Assembly: GCF_030812915.1 (NCBI RefSeq)
Contig: NZ_JAUSTQ010000001.1
Coordinates: 124,001-188,000 of the forward strand
Origin: Alkalibacillus salilacus
GTDB lineage: Bacteria; Bacillota; Bacilli; Bacillales; Alkalibacillaceae
Direction: 5' to 3'
DNA length: 64,000 nt
Each line of letters opens with the position of its first letter. Position 1 is the stretch's first letter. This document shows, piece after piece, positions 7,476 to 13,922 of the stretch. The position numbers and the translations under genes are program-made. A model generated the notes under the pieces. It had not been told where the DNA came from. It did no database searches and saw only the letters and a list, made by a program, of their open reading frames with translations.

Positions 7476-9089
7476 TTACCATGCAGCGACATTACCATCA
7501 GTTCGTGGTTCCGTTCCACCTGCTAAGACACCTGTTTCTGGGTCGCGCCAAATAATTTGCCCGCGTCCAAACTCATATGGATAGAGTGTTTTTTGAATTT
7601 GATGCCCTTTTCGCTGTAGTGCTTGGGCGATATGATCTGGGAATGTCGGCTCAACTTTTACCTTCTTCTCTTCTGCCCACTGCCATCTCGGGGCATCAAG
7701 CGCTGCTTGTGGGTTCAAATGAAAATCGACCGTATTCATGACCACCTGCGCGTGACCTTGAGGTTGCATGAAACCACCCATCACACCGAATGGCCCAACT
7801 GGTTGATCGTCTTTCGATAAAAAGCCTGGAATAATCGTGTGGAATGTCTGCTTACCTGGCTTAAGCACATTAGCATGATTTTCATCAAGCGAGAATGTAT
7901 GGCCCCGATTTTGCATCGCAATGCCTGTTCCCGGAATCACAACCCCAGAACCAAAGCCCATATAATTACTCTGAATAAACGAGACCATATTGCCCTCACC
8001 ATCAGCAGTCGATAAATACACCGTTCCACCACGTGGCGGCTCACCTGCTTCAGGCTGTAATGCTTCATCACCAATTAATGCCCGTCGTTGTTCCGCATAA
8101 TCATCTGATAGTAGATCATCAACAGAGACATCCATGTGATCTTGTTGCGTGATATATTCTAAACCATCCGAAAACGCGAGCTTCATCGCTTCGATTTGCT
8201 TATGATACGTATCAACACTATCTTTCTCACTGAATTCATAGCCTTTTAACATATTAAGTGCAATTAAAGCGATTAAGCCTTGGCCGTTCGGAGGGATTTC
8301 CCACACATCATAGCCACGATAATTCACTTTAATCGGATCAACCCACTCTGGTTTATAGCCAGCTAGGTCTTCTTTCGTTAGATAACCATCATGCTGCTTG
8401 AAAAAATCATCAATTTGATCCGCTAATTCCCCGCGATAAAAAGATTCCGCTTTTGTTTCAGCAATTTTGCGTAGTGTATTGGCATGACCTTGTGACGACC
8501 ACATATCCCCAGCCTCAGGCGCTCGTTCTTTAGGCGCAAACGTTTCAAACCAATGTTTATAAATATCATCCTGGAACGTTTTCGTAAATTTATTATAGGC
8601 CGCTTTCCAATGAAACGCTAAAGTCGGCGATAATGGATAACCCTGTTCAGCATATGTAATGGCAGGTTCCATGACTTCTGTTAACGGTAATTTCCCGAAT
8701 TTATCCGATAACTCCGCCCAAGCAGCTGGCGTTCCCGGTACCGTTACGGGCACTTTACCAAACGTCGGCATTTCCTCATAACCTGCTTCTTTTAACTGAT
8801 CGACAGAAATATTTTGCGGTGCATAACCACTCGCGTTTAGCCCGTGAATCTTACCATCAACCCACACAAGCGCAAACGCATCTGATCCGATTCCGTTCGA
8901 TGTCGGCTCTAATACGGTGAGTGCAGCCGCTGTCGCAATAGCCGCATCAATCGCGTTACCACCTTGTTTTAAAATATCGCGCCCAGCCTCTGCTGCTAAC
9001 GGCTGAGACGTTGCGACCATCCCGTTTCGCCCGTATACAACATTTCGGCGTGAACCATATGGATAATACTGTGCATCATAACCTACCAT
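7476..9089 (-). CDS. ywrD: Gamma-glutamyltransferase family protein (YwrD-like)
   Basis: This is a 537-residue member of the GGT Ntn-hydrolase family, close to B. subtilis YwrD in size and position beside the chromate regulator. The proprotein is expected to cleave itself before the nucleophile Thr, here in 'PPRGGTVYLSTADGEGN' (about T356), giving large and small subunits. 'GGNAIDAAIA' and 'SNGIGSDAF' in the N-terminal half match the large subunit. No signal peptide is visible, unlike secreted Ggt. Translation most likely starts at the ATG at 9089, downstream of AAGGGAGA. The substrate may be glutathione or another gamma-glutamyl or amide compound. Confidence 0.9.
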   Translation of the reverse strand: MVGYDAQYYPYGSRRNVVYGRNGMVATSQPLAAEAGRDILKQGGNAIDAAIATAAALTVLEPTSNGIGSDAFALVWVDGKIHGLNASGYAPQNISVDQLKEAGYEEMPTFGKVPVTVPGTPAAWAELSDKFGKLPLTEVMEPAITYAEQGYPLSPTLAFHWKAAYNKFTKTFQDDIYKHWFETFAPKERAPEAGDMWSSQGHANTLRKIAETKAESFYRGELADQIDDFFKQHDGYLTKEDLAGYKPEWVDPIKVNYRGYDVWEIPPNGQGLIALIALNMLKGYEFSEKDSVDTYHKQIEAMKLAFSDGLEYITQQDHMDVSVDDLLSDDYAEQRRALIGDEALQPEAGEPPRGGTVYLSTADGEGNMVSFIQSNYMGFGSGVVIPGTGIAMQNRGHTFSLDENHANVLKPGKQTFHTIIPGFLSKDDQPVGPFGVMGGFMQPQGHAQVVMNTVDFHLNPQAALDAPRWQWAEEKKVKVEPTFPDHIAQALQRKGHQIQKTLYPYEFGRGQIIWRDPETGVLAGGTEPRTDGNVAAW

Positions 9090-9200
9090 TTTGTCTCTAT
9101 CTCCCTTCAAACAACTAACAATGATTAATCATTTTCATCAATCCTACCACATTCAGTTAAGATAATCGAGTGTTTATTAGACAAAAATGATGGATTTACT

Positions 9201-9232
9201 AAAAAAGACGAGCAGCCGTAGCCACTCGTCTT
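9201..9232 (-). terminator. Terminator overlapping the end of the 44-aa zinc-finger gene
   Basis: AAGACGAG (9205-9212) pairs with CTCGTCTT (9225-9232). On the minus strand it is followed by TTTTTT. The stem overlaps the stop codon of the small gene. Confidence 0.85.
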
Positions 9233-9365
9233 AACTTACTTTCGCACAATCTTGATTACAATACGTCAGATTATTTTCTCTTACGCGACAGCGTGCACAT
9301 AACGGTTTGCGACATGAGCTGCATTTAGCAATCGCCTTCTTCTCACAATAGCGACACCTTTCCAT
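9231..9365 (-). CDS. Tiny eight-cysteine zinc-finger protein (44 aa)
   Basis: The gene is short but well supported: GGAGGG lies five bases before its ATG and a terminator covers its stop. The product is basic with eight cysteines at residues 4, 7, 15, 18, 23, 26, 37 and 41. Their spacing, CxxC, CxxC, CxxC and CxxxC, suggests two bound zinc ions in a B-box- or ring-like fold. It is followed by the ywrD-like gene and preceded by the MerR gene, all on the minus strand. I do not recognise a named family. Binding of nucleic acid or protein is plausible but unproven. Confidence 0.75.
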   Translation of the reverse strand: MERCRYCEKKAIAKCSSCRKPLCARCRVRENNLTYCNQDCAKVS

Positions 9366-9417
9366 AGACACCCTCCATCATATCGTTTCCCATCATAATA
9401 TGAAGGGTGTCCGACGT

Positions 9418-10155
9418 TTATGCTTCAGAATTCTTACGATCAGCAAAAACAGCCATCGCCTCACTCATAAACTGTGCTAAACCATCACCAAATTGATCGA
9501 TGTTCTTTTGAAAACGTTCATCTTGAACATACATCATCCCTAGACCTTTAAACATGTCTGGCGTGTACGTCGTAAAATAATTATTCAAAAAGTCATACCA
9601 CTCTTTAATCCCGTCCTGAGCTATTTTGGAGGCTGGATCTTCAAGTCTAATCGCAGCTAATTCACGATAAATCTCATTCATCTGCTCCTGTTTATCTTCG
9701 CCCATCTGCATCGCATTTGCCTGGGCTTCATCAACCTTCGCATCGCCCCAACGCTCACGCGCCTCAGCTTCGTAAGGGTTGTGACTAAAATCAAATCCTT
9801 TGAACTTCTCTTCATTAGCCATAGATACACCCCCTTCTTGTGCACGAATCGTTTCATCCACCGTCTCTAACATTTGATTAAGTTGATCCCGTTTATCGAT
9901 TAACATTTTACGGTGGAGTTTTAAAGCTTCGAGTTGATCATAATCCGGATTGTGGATGATTTCCTTAATATCTTGTAATGAAAAGCCTAATGTTTTAAAA
10001 AATAAGATATGCTGCAACACCGTTAAATCCTCGTCATGATAATCACGGTAGCCCGTGTCTGGATCCTTCTCAGGCGTTAATAAACCGATCTCATCATAAT
10101 GATGAAGCGTGCGCACACTGATCCCGACTAATTGCGCAACATCCTGTACTTTCAA
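9418..10155 (-). CDS. MerR-family regulator with TipAS-type drug-binding domain
   Basis: This protein has an N-terminal MerR helix-turn-helix (residues 1-70; LKVQDVAQLVGISVRTLHHY and 'YRDYHDEDL'), a coiled-coil dimerisation helix (about 75-110) and a C-terminal TipAS domain (about 125-245), the fold that captures thiopeptide-like drugs in TipAL. B. subtilis Mta is the nearest well-known relative in layout. I favour the TTG at 10155 as start because AAGGGG lies about nine bases upstream. An in-frame ATG at 10182 has its purine tract only two bases away. The target promoter is unknown and no efflux gene is adjacent. Confidence 0.85.
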   Translation of the reverse strand: MKVQDVAQLVGISVRTLHHYDEIGLLTPEKDPDTGYRDYHDEDLTVLQHILFFKTLGFSLQDIKEIIHNPDYDQLEALKLHRKMLIDKRDQLNQMLETVDETIRAQEGGVSMANEEKFKGFDFSHNPYEAEARERWGDAKVDEAQANAMQMGEDKQEQMNEIYRELAAIRLEDPASKIAQDGIKEWYDFLNNYFTTYTPDMFKGLGMMYVQDERFQKNIDQFGDGLAQFMSEAMAVFADRKNSEA

Positions 10156-10199
10156 TCTGACCAACCCCTTCACTAGAAGCATAATCCCTCACGTAACGT

Positions 10200-10420
10200 G
10201 AAAGTCAACAATTTTATCGTGGATAAAACAGCGGAAAACTGTGTATAGGTTTGGGAAAATTCCACTTAATTTGTGTATAAATCCGGGATAACCCTTTATT
10301 TCTTGTGGAAAAACACTATGTAAACGCTCACTTATGCACATTTGCACACATTTTCCTGTGTATAATGTGAAGTTTTCCACAAAATCATAGTGAAAAACTC
10401 ACTAGTTATGCACAGTGGCG
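10200..10420. other. DnaA-box cluster outside oriC
   Basis: Four exact TTATNCACA boxes are visible: reverse at 10272-10280 and 10357-10365, forward at 10332-10340 and 10406-10414. One-mismatch copies lie at 10218-10226, 10240-10248, 10304-10312 and 10373-10381. No dnaA, dnaN or other replication gene is in the window, so this is unlikely to be the origin. B. subtilis has several DnaA-box clusters away from oriC that bind DnaA and restrain initiation, and this resembles one. Together with array C it fills the gene-free region 10156-10726. Confidence 0.6.
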
Positions 10421-10440
10421 GACTCTTTTACCCTTTATGT

Positions 10441-10685
10441 ACGCTGATAATTGTGGATTGGCGATGGTATAAGGTGCATTAGCGATGGTATTTTAATCAG
10501 ACTCGATGGTAAGTTGTGAATAGTTGATGGTAAATCCTTATTGTCGATGATATTTCACCCGAACTTGATGATAAGTCGTGCCCAGTCGCTGGTAAAATTA
10601 TTTTCTCGATGGTATTTTAATTAGGCTCGATGGTAAATCACTTTTAGTCGATGGTAATCCCTAAAATCACGCCGATAAAAAATGA
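10441..10685. repeat. Array C: 12-unit degenerate tandem repeat, 20-21 nt step, CGATGGTAA core
   Basis: Cores start at 10442, 10462, 10483, 10504, 10525, 10545, 10566, 10587, 10607, 10628, 10649 and 10670. The inner ten read mostly CGATGGTA with variants TGATGG, CGATGA and CGCTGG. The first and last copies read CGCTGATAA and CGCCGATAA, the core type of arrays A and D. The units at 10483 and 10607 are nearly identical over 21 nt. The sequence between cores is otherwise variable. It begins right after the DnaA-box cluster. Confidence 0.92.
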
Positions 10686-10715
10686 CACCTCCCTAGTCAC
10701 AGGACTAAGGAGATG
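10675..10715 (-). terminator. Probable terminator of the acetamidase/formamidase gene
   Basis: On the minus strand CATCTCC..TAGTC pairs imperfectly with GACTA..GGAGGTG, followed by TCATTTTTT. The stem has small bulges, so the call is moderate. Its T-run comes from the last unit of array C. Confidence 0.55.
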
Positions 10716-10726
10716 CAAATCATTCT

Positions 10727-11662
10727 TTATTTAAAGATCTTCTGCGGTAAATAAGCTGACACAAGGTAATTTGGCACATCAACGATTTCACTAATTTTCA
10801 AATCAACAGCTACACTCGATAATGTGTAAGCGTCGGCATCGCTCAGGCCATACGTTTCACCAAGGTGTTCAATCATGTATTCAACTGCTTTTTTCGAAGC
10901 TGTCATTAAGTCGTCACTATGGCCGGTTGTCACATAGTAACCCTGCTCATCCAAATCAGTCGTCAAAGGACCAGGCGTGATAAAGCGAGGTTCTTGGATT
11001 GATTTCCCTTTATGGAGTTTGAACTTAAGTTGAATTTCCATCGGGGCCTCAATCGCAGTACCACACACTTCACCGTCTCCTTGCGCCGCGTGAGTATCTC
11101 CGACTGAAAATAAAGCACCTGCAACCCAGACTGGTAGTAATAATCGCGTGCCTTTTGTTAAATGACGAATATCCATATTGCCACCATTATGACGCGGGGG
11201 TACTAAACTATGCGCGCCCGCTTCAGGTAACGCCACACCAATTGTTCCAGGAAACGGCTTCGTTGGAATCTCAATGCCATCCGCAAACTGAGCTGTTTGC
11301 TGGCCACTTAAATCCCAAATTTTCAAATGAGGATCGGGGAATTGATCACTTAACAGACCGAAACCAGGAATGATCGCGGTCCAGCCCCAGCTCATCATTC
11401 CGAAATGCTCAATCTCAACTTCTAACGTGTCCCCCGGCTCAGCACCTTCAATATAAATTGGACCAGTTACAGGATTCACTTTACTAAAATCCATATTCGC
11501 GACATCTTGAGCCGTCGATTTCGCTGACAATTGACCGCCAGATGCATCATGAACTTCAAAATGCACACTTTCTCCCGGCTTCACCGATTGAATAGGCTCG
11601 ATACTGTTATCCCAAACCGTGTGATGACAGTGCTTATGAATCGTATGTTGATGATTATGCAT
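10727..11662 (-). CDS. Acetamidase/formamidase family protein
   Basis: The 311-residue protein matches the FmdA/AmdA family over its length, with characteristic stretches 'GPIYIEGAEPGDTLEVEI' (about residues 70-87), 'NGGNMDIRHLTKGTRLLLPV' (about 160-180) and 'VGDTHAAQGDGEVCGTAIE' (about 185-205). The conserved H and D/E residues there bind the catalytic metal. These enzymes hydrolyse short amides such as formamide or acetamide to ammonia and the acid, providing nitrogen. The first residues are His-rich (MHNHQHTIHKHCHH), possibly a metal-binding tail. A good AAGGAGTGA site precedes the ATG. It stands alone, with array D upstream. Confidence 0.92.
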   Translation of the reverse strand: MHNHQHTIHKHCHHTVWDNSIEPIQSVKPGESVHFEVHDASGGQLSAKSTAQDVANMDFSKVNPVTGPIYIEGAEPGDTLEVEIEHFGMMSWGWTAIIPGFGLLSDQFPDPHLKIWDLSGQQTAQFADGIEIPTKPFPGTIGVALPEAGAHSLVPPRHNGGNMDIRHLTKGTRLLLPVWVAGALFSVGDTHAAQGDGEVCGTAIEAPMEIQLKFKLHKGKSIQEPRFITPGPLTTDLDEQGYYVTTGHSDDLMTASKKAVEYMIEHLGETYGLSDADAYTLSSVAVDLKISEIVDVPNYLVSAYLPQKIFK

Positions 11663-11744
11663 CGAATCACTCCTTTTTCAAGCATCATAGCATAAATTGA
11701 TCAGAATTTTTAGTGAATAATTATGAGGACTATTAAGCTCATCA

Positions 11745-11930
11745 GTTATCAACGCCATTTTATGTTTATCAGCGAGTTTTTCAATATAGTAACCAATATT
11801 TTTGCTTTATCGGCGACCTGAGAGATTTATCGACGAGTTCTAATTTTTATCGGCGTCTCACAAAATATATCGGCGCCATCTGAAATTTATCAGCGACTTG
11901 CCACTATATATCAGCGACCCATCATAAAGA
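11745..11930. repeat. Array D: nine-unit degenerate tandem repeat, 20-nt step, TTTATCGGCGAC core
   Basis: Cores of the form ATC[GA][GA]CG start at 11748, 11768, 11809, 11829, 11849, 11869, 11889 and 11910, with one badly decayed unit at 11788. Steps are 20 nt, with two of 21. Each core is preceded by an A/T-rich tract, usually TTT or TAT. It fills most of the gap between the divergent formamidase and oxidoreductase genes (11663-12028), so it could overlap their promoters. Its core is the reverse complement of array A. Confidence 0.88.
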
Positions 11931-12028
11931 GGAACAACCCTCCTCAAGCACATCATTTGGCTAAAGCATCGATTTTTACGTACAATTAAAAAGTGACGAA
12001 TTATACACCACAAGGAGGGTACGGCCCT

Positions 12029-12964
12029 ATGAAAGCCGTTCGAATACACAATTACGGTGGGCAAGAACAGCTCATTGAAGAAAATATTGAGAAACCAAGG
12101 CCAGCTGCAGGTCAGGTCATTGTAAAACAGCACGCAACTTCTATTAATCCGATTGATTGGAAGCTTCGCGCTGGATATTTACAAGATATGGTCCCATTCG
12201 AATTTCCTGTGATTTTAGGCTGGGATACAGCAGGTATCATTGATGAAGTGGCAGACGACGTGACTGATTTCGAAATTGGCGATCGTGTCTTTGCACGTCC
12301 AGAACTGACCAATCAAGGAACATACGCGGAATACACAGCAGTAGATGCTCATCTACTCGCACATATCCCTGAAAACCTCACTTTCCAAGAGGCTGCAGGT
12401 GTCCCACTTACAACGATGACAGCTTGGCAATGTCTATACGATTTCGCTGACATTCAACCAGGTGACAAAGTCCTCATTCACGCTGGTGCTGGCGGTGTTG
12501 GTACGATGGCGATTCAACTAGCCAAAGTAACAGGCGCAAAAGTCGTCACTACCGCAAGCACACACAACGTTGAATTCCTTTATTCACTTGGCGCTGATAA
12601 AGTCATTGATTATAAAAAACAAGACTTCGACGACGAATTAGAGGATGTCGATTTCGTTCTCGATACACTTGGCGGAGAAATTCAAGAACGTAGCTATAAA
12701 GTGCTGAAAAATGGCGGTCAGCTCGCTTCTATAGCAGCTCCACCTGAACAAGAACAAGCTGAAGCACACGGGGTAAAAGCAGGCTTTGTCTGGTTAGAAC
12801 CTGTGGGTGAACAAATGCGCGCCATCGCAAAACTGCTTGAAGACGAAAAAATCAAGCCAATCGTCGGGCATCAATACCCTCTATCTGAACAAGGCATTCG
12901 CGACGCCCATGCGTTAAGCGAAACCCATCACGCTAAAGGTAAAATCATTATCGATATAGACTAA
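12029..12964 (+). CDS. Zinc-independent medium-chain NADP-dependent oxidoreductase (quinone reductase-like)
   Basis: This 311-residue protein has the GroES-like N-terminal domain ('HATSINPIDWKLRAGYLQ', about residues 33-50) and a Rossmann domain with the nucleotide motif 'HAGAGGVGTMAIQLAK' near residues 148-163. It lacks the structural zinc cysteines, as in quinone oxidoreductase-like members. Such enzymes reduce quinones or alpha,beta-unsaturated carbonyls with NADPH and are often linked to oxidative or electrophile stress. The ATG at 12029 is nine bases after AAGGAGGG. An in-frame start 36 bases earlier lies before that ribosome site. It is a single-gene unit with its own terminator. Confidence 0.9.
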   Translation: MKAVRIHNYGGQEQLIEENIEKPRPAAGQVIVKQHATSINPIDWKLRAGYLQDMVPFEFPVILGWDTAGIIDEVADDVTDFEIGDRVFARPELTNQGTYAEYTAVDAHLLAHIPENLTFQEAAGVPLTTMTAWQCLYDFADIQPGDKVLIHAGAGGVGTMAIQLAKVTGAKVVTTASTHNVEFLYSLGADKVIDYKKQDFDDELEDVDFVLDTLGGEIQERSYKVLKNGGQLASIAAPPEQEQAEAHGVKAGFVWLEPVGEQMRAIAKLLEDEKIKPIVGHQYPLSEQGIRDAHALSETHHAKGKIIIDID

Positions 12965-12967
12965 ACG

Positions 12968-13002
12968 AAAAGCTGGATGAGCGCACTCATCCAGCTTTTT
13001 TA
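12968..13002. terminator. Bidirectional terminator between oxidoreductase and patatin genes
   Basis: AAAAGCTGGATGAG pairs with CTCATCCAGCTTTT around a 4-nt loop, with T-runs on both strands. It overlaps the stop codon of the patatin gene. Confidence 0.92.
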
Positions 13003-13851
13003 TTGATCCAAAAATTCTCTTAACGATGACGCCAAATATTCCACGTCATGATAACCTTGATTATAAAGTGCCGTTAACTTTTGCTTATTTCGCCCCACAC
13101 GACCGACTTCTGGCGCACGGGACGGACTGATCACAAACACATTACCTTTCGCTTCCTGTTCATAAATATAATCAAGCGTCTGATTATACACATGATGCCT
13201 GTGGTCCAACGCCTCAAGTAACCCAGGATAATCCCGATACTTTCGCCGAATCCATCTACGAAATGATTGCGGTTTTTTATAGTACCCTCGTTCCTTGGTA
13301 AGCACAACAACATGCTTCGAGTTCCCATCACGCTCCGATTGTTTCAGTGGAATCGGATCCGCAATCCCACCATCCATTAAATACTGTCCTTCAAACTCAA
13401 CGACAGGCGCGACTAAGGGTAGAGAACTCGATGCTCTCAGCAACGTGACCATATCATCAGGATAATCCGACTTCCGGTAATACAACGCTTCGCCTGACAT
13501 GCAATCCGTTACACCAACAACAAAATCCTCTGTCGCCTGATCAAACGTCTGATAATCAAACGGCGCTAACTCATTCGGCAACCGATCAAATAAGAAATCC
13601 ATTCCGAATAACTGACGTTTCCGAATCAAATTCCGAAGCGACAAATATTCCGGATGATCCACAAAATCAATATTGACTTGCCGATTCCGATCCAACTGCC
13701 TCGCGACGTACGACGAGCCATTACAAGCCCCTGCCGATACGCCTATCGTATAAGGTAAATACCAATCCTGCTCCATCATATAACGCAACACACCAGCCGA
13801 ATAAACCCCTCGACTGCCGCCACCTTCTAGTACTAATCCTGATTGTTTCAT
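13000..13851 (-). CDS. Patatin-like phospholipase family protein
   Basis: The 283-residue protein has the patatin fold signatures: the oxyanion loop 'LEGGGSRGVYSAGVL' at residues 8-22, the nucleophile elbow GVSAG at about 38-42, and the catalytic Asp in 'MDGGIADPIPL' near residue 157. These form the Ser-Asp dyad of lipid acyl hydrolases. No signal peptide or membrane segment is visible, so it should act in the cytoplasm or at the inner face of the membrane. Many Firmicutes carry such proteins with unknown lipid substrates. GAGGGATACG precedes the ATG. Confidence 0.92.
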   Translation of the reverse strand: MKQSGLVLEGGGSRGVYSAGVLRYMMEQDWYLPYTIGVSAGACNGSSYVARQLDRNRQVNIDFVDHPEYLSLRNLIRKRQLFGMDFLFDRLPNELAPFDYQTFDQATEDFVVGVTDCMSGEALYYRKSDYPDDMVTLLRASSSLPLVAPVVEFEGQYLMDGGIADPIPLKQSERDGNSKHVVVLTKERGYYKKPQSFRRWIRRKYRDYPGLLEALDHRHHVYNQTLDYIYEQEAKGNVFVISPSRAPEVGRVGRNKQKLTALYNQGYHDVEYLASSLREFLDQ

Positions 13852-13922
13852 CGTATCCCTCGTTCATTATTATATAATCATCTATTCAAAAAACTATCAT
13901 ATCTATACCACTTATACGAGTA

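Noticed and set aside
10189-10380. 63-codon open frame on the minus strand
   Set aside because: It coincides with the DnaA-box cluster, has no good ribosome site and no protein-like features; it follows from the repeated boxes.
10200-10420. Chromosomal origin oriC
   Set aside because: No dnaA, dnaN, rpmH or other origin-linked genes lie nearby, and no AT-rich unwinding element next to the boxes stands out.
10441-10685. CRISPR array
   Set aside because: Unit length is 20-21 nt, repeats are degenerate and short, there are no unique 30-nt spacers and no cas genes.
11858-12133. 91-codon open frame on the minus strand
   Set aside because: It runs through array D and the start of the oxidoreductase gene; its residues simply translate the repeats.
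13131-13331. 66-codon minus-strand frame inside the patatin gene
   Set aside because: Same strand but another frame of a gene with clear catalytic motifs; no separate ribosome site is seen.
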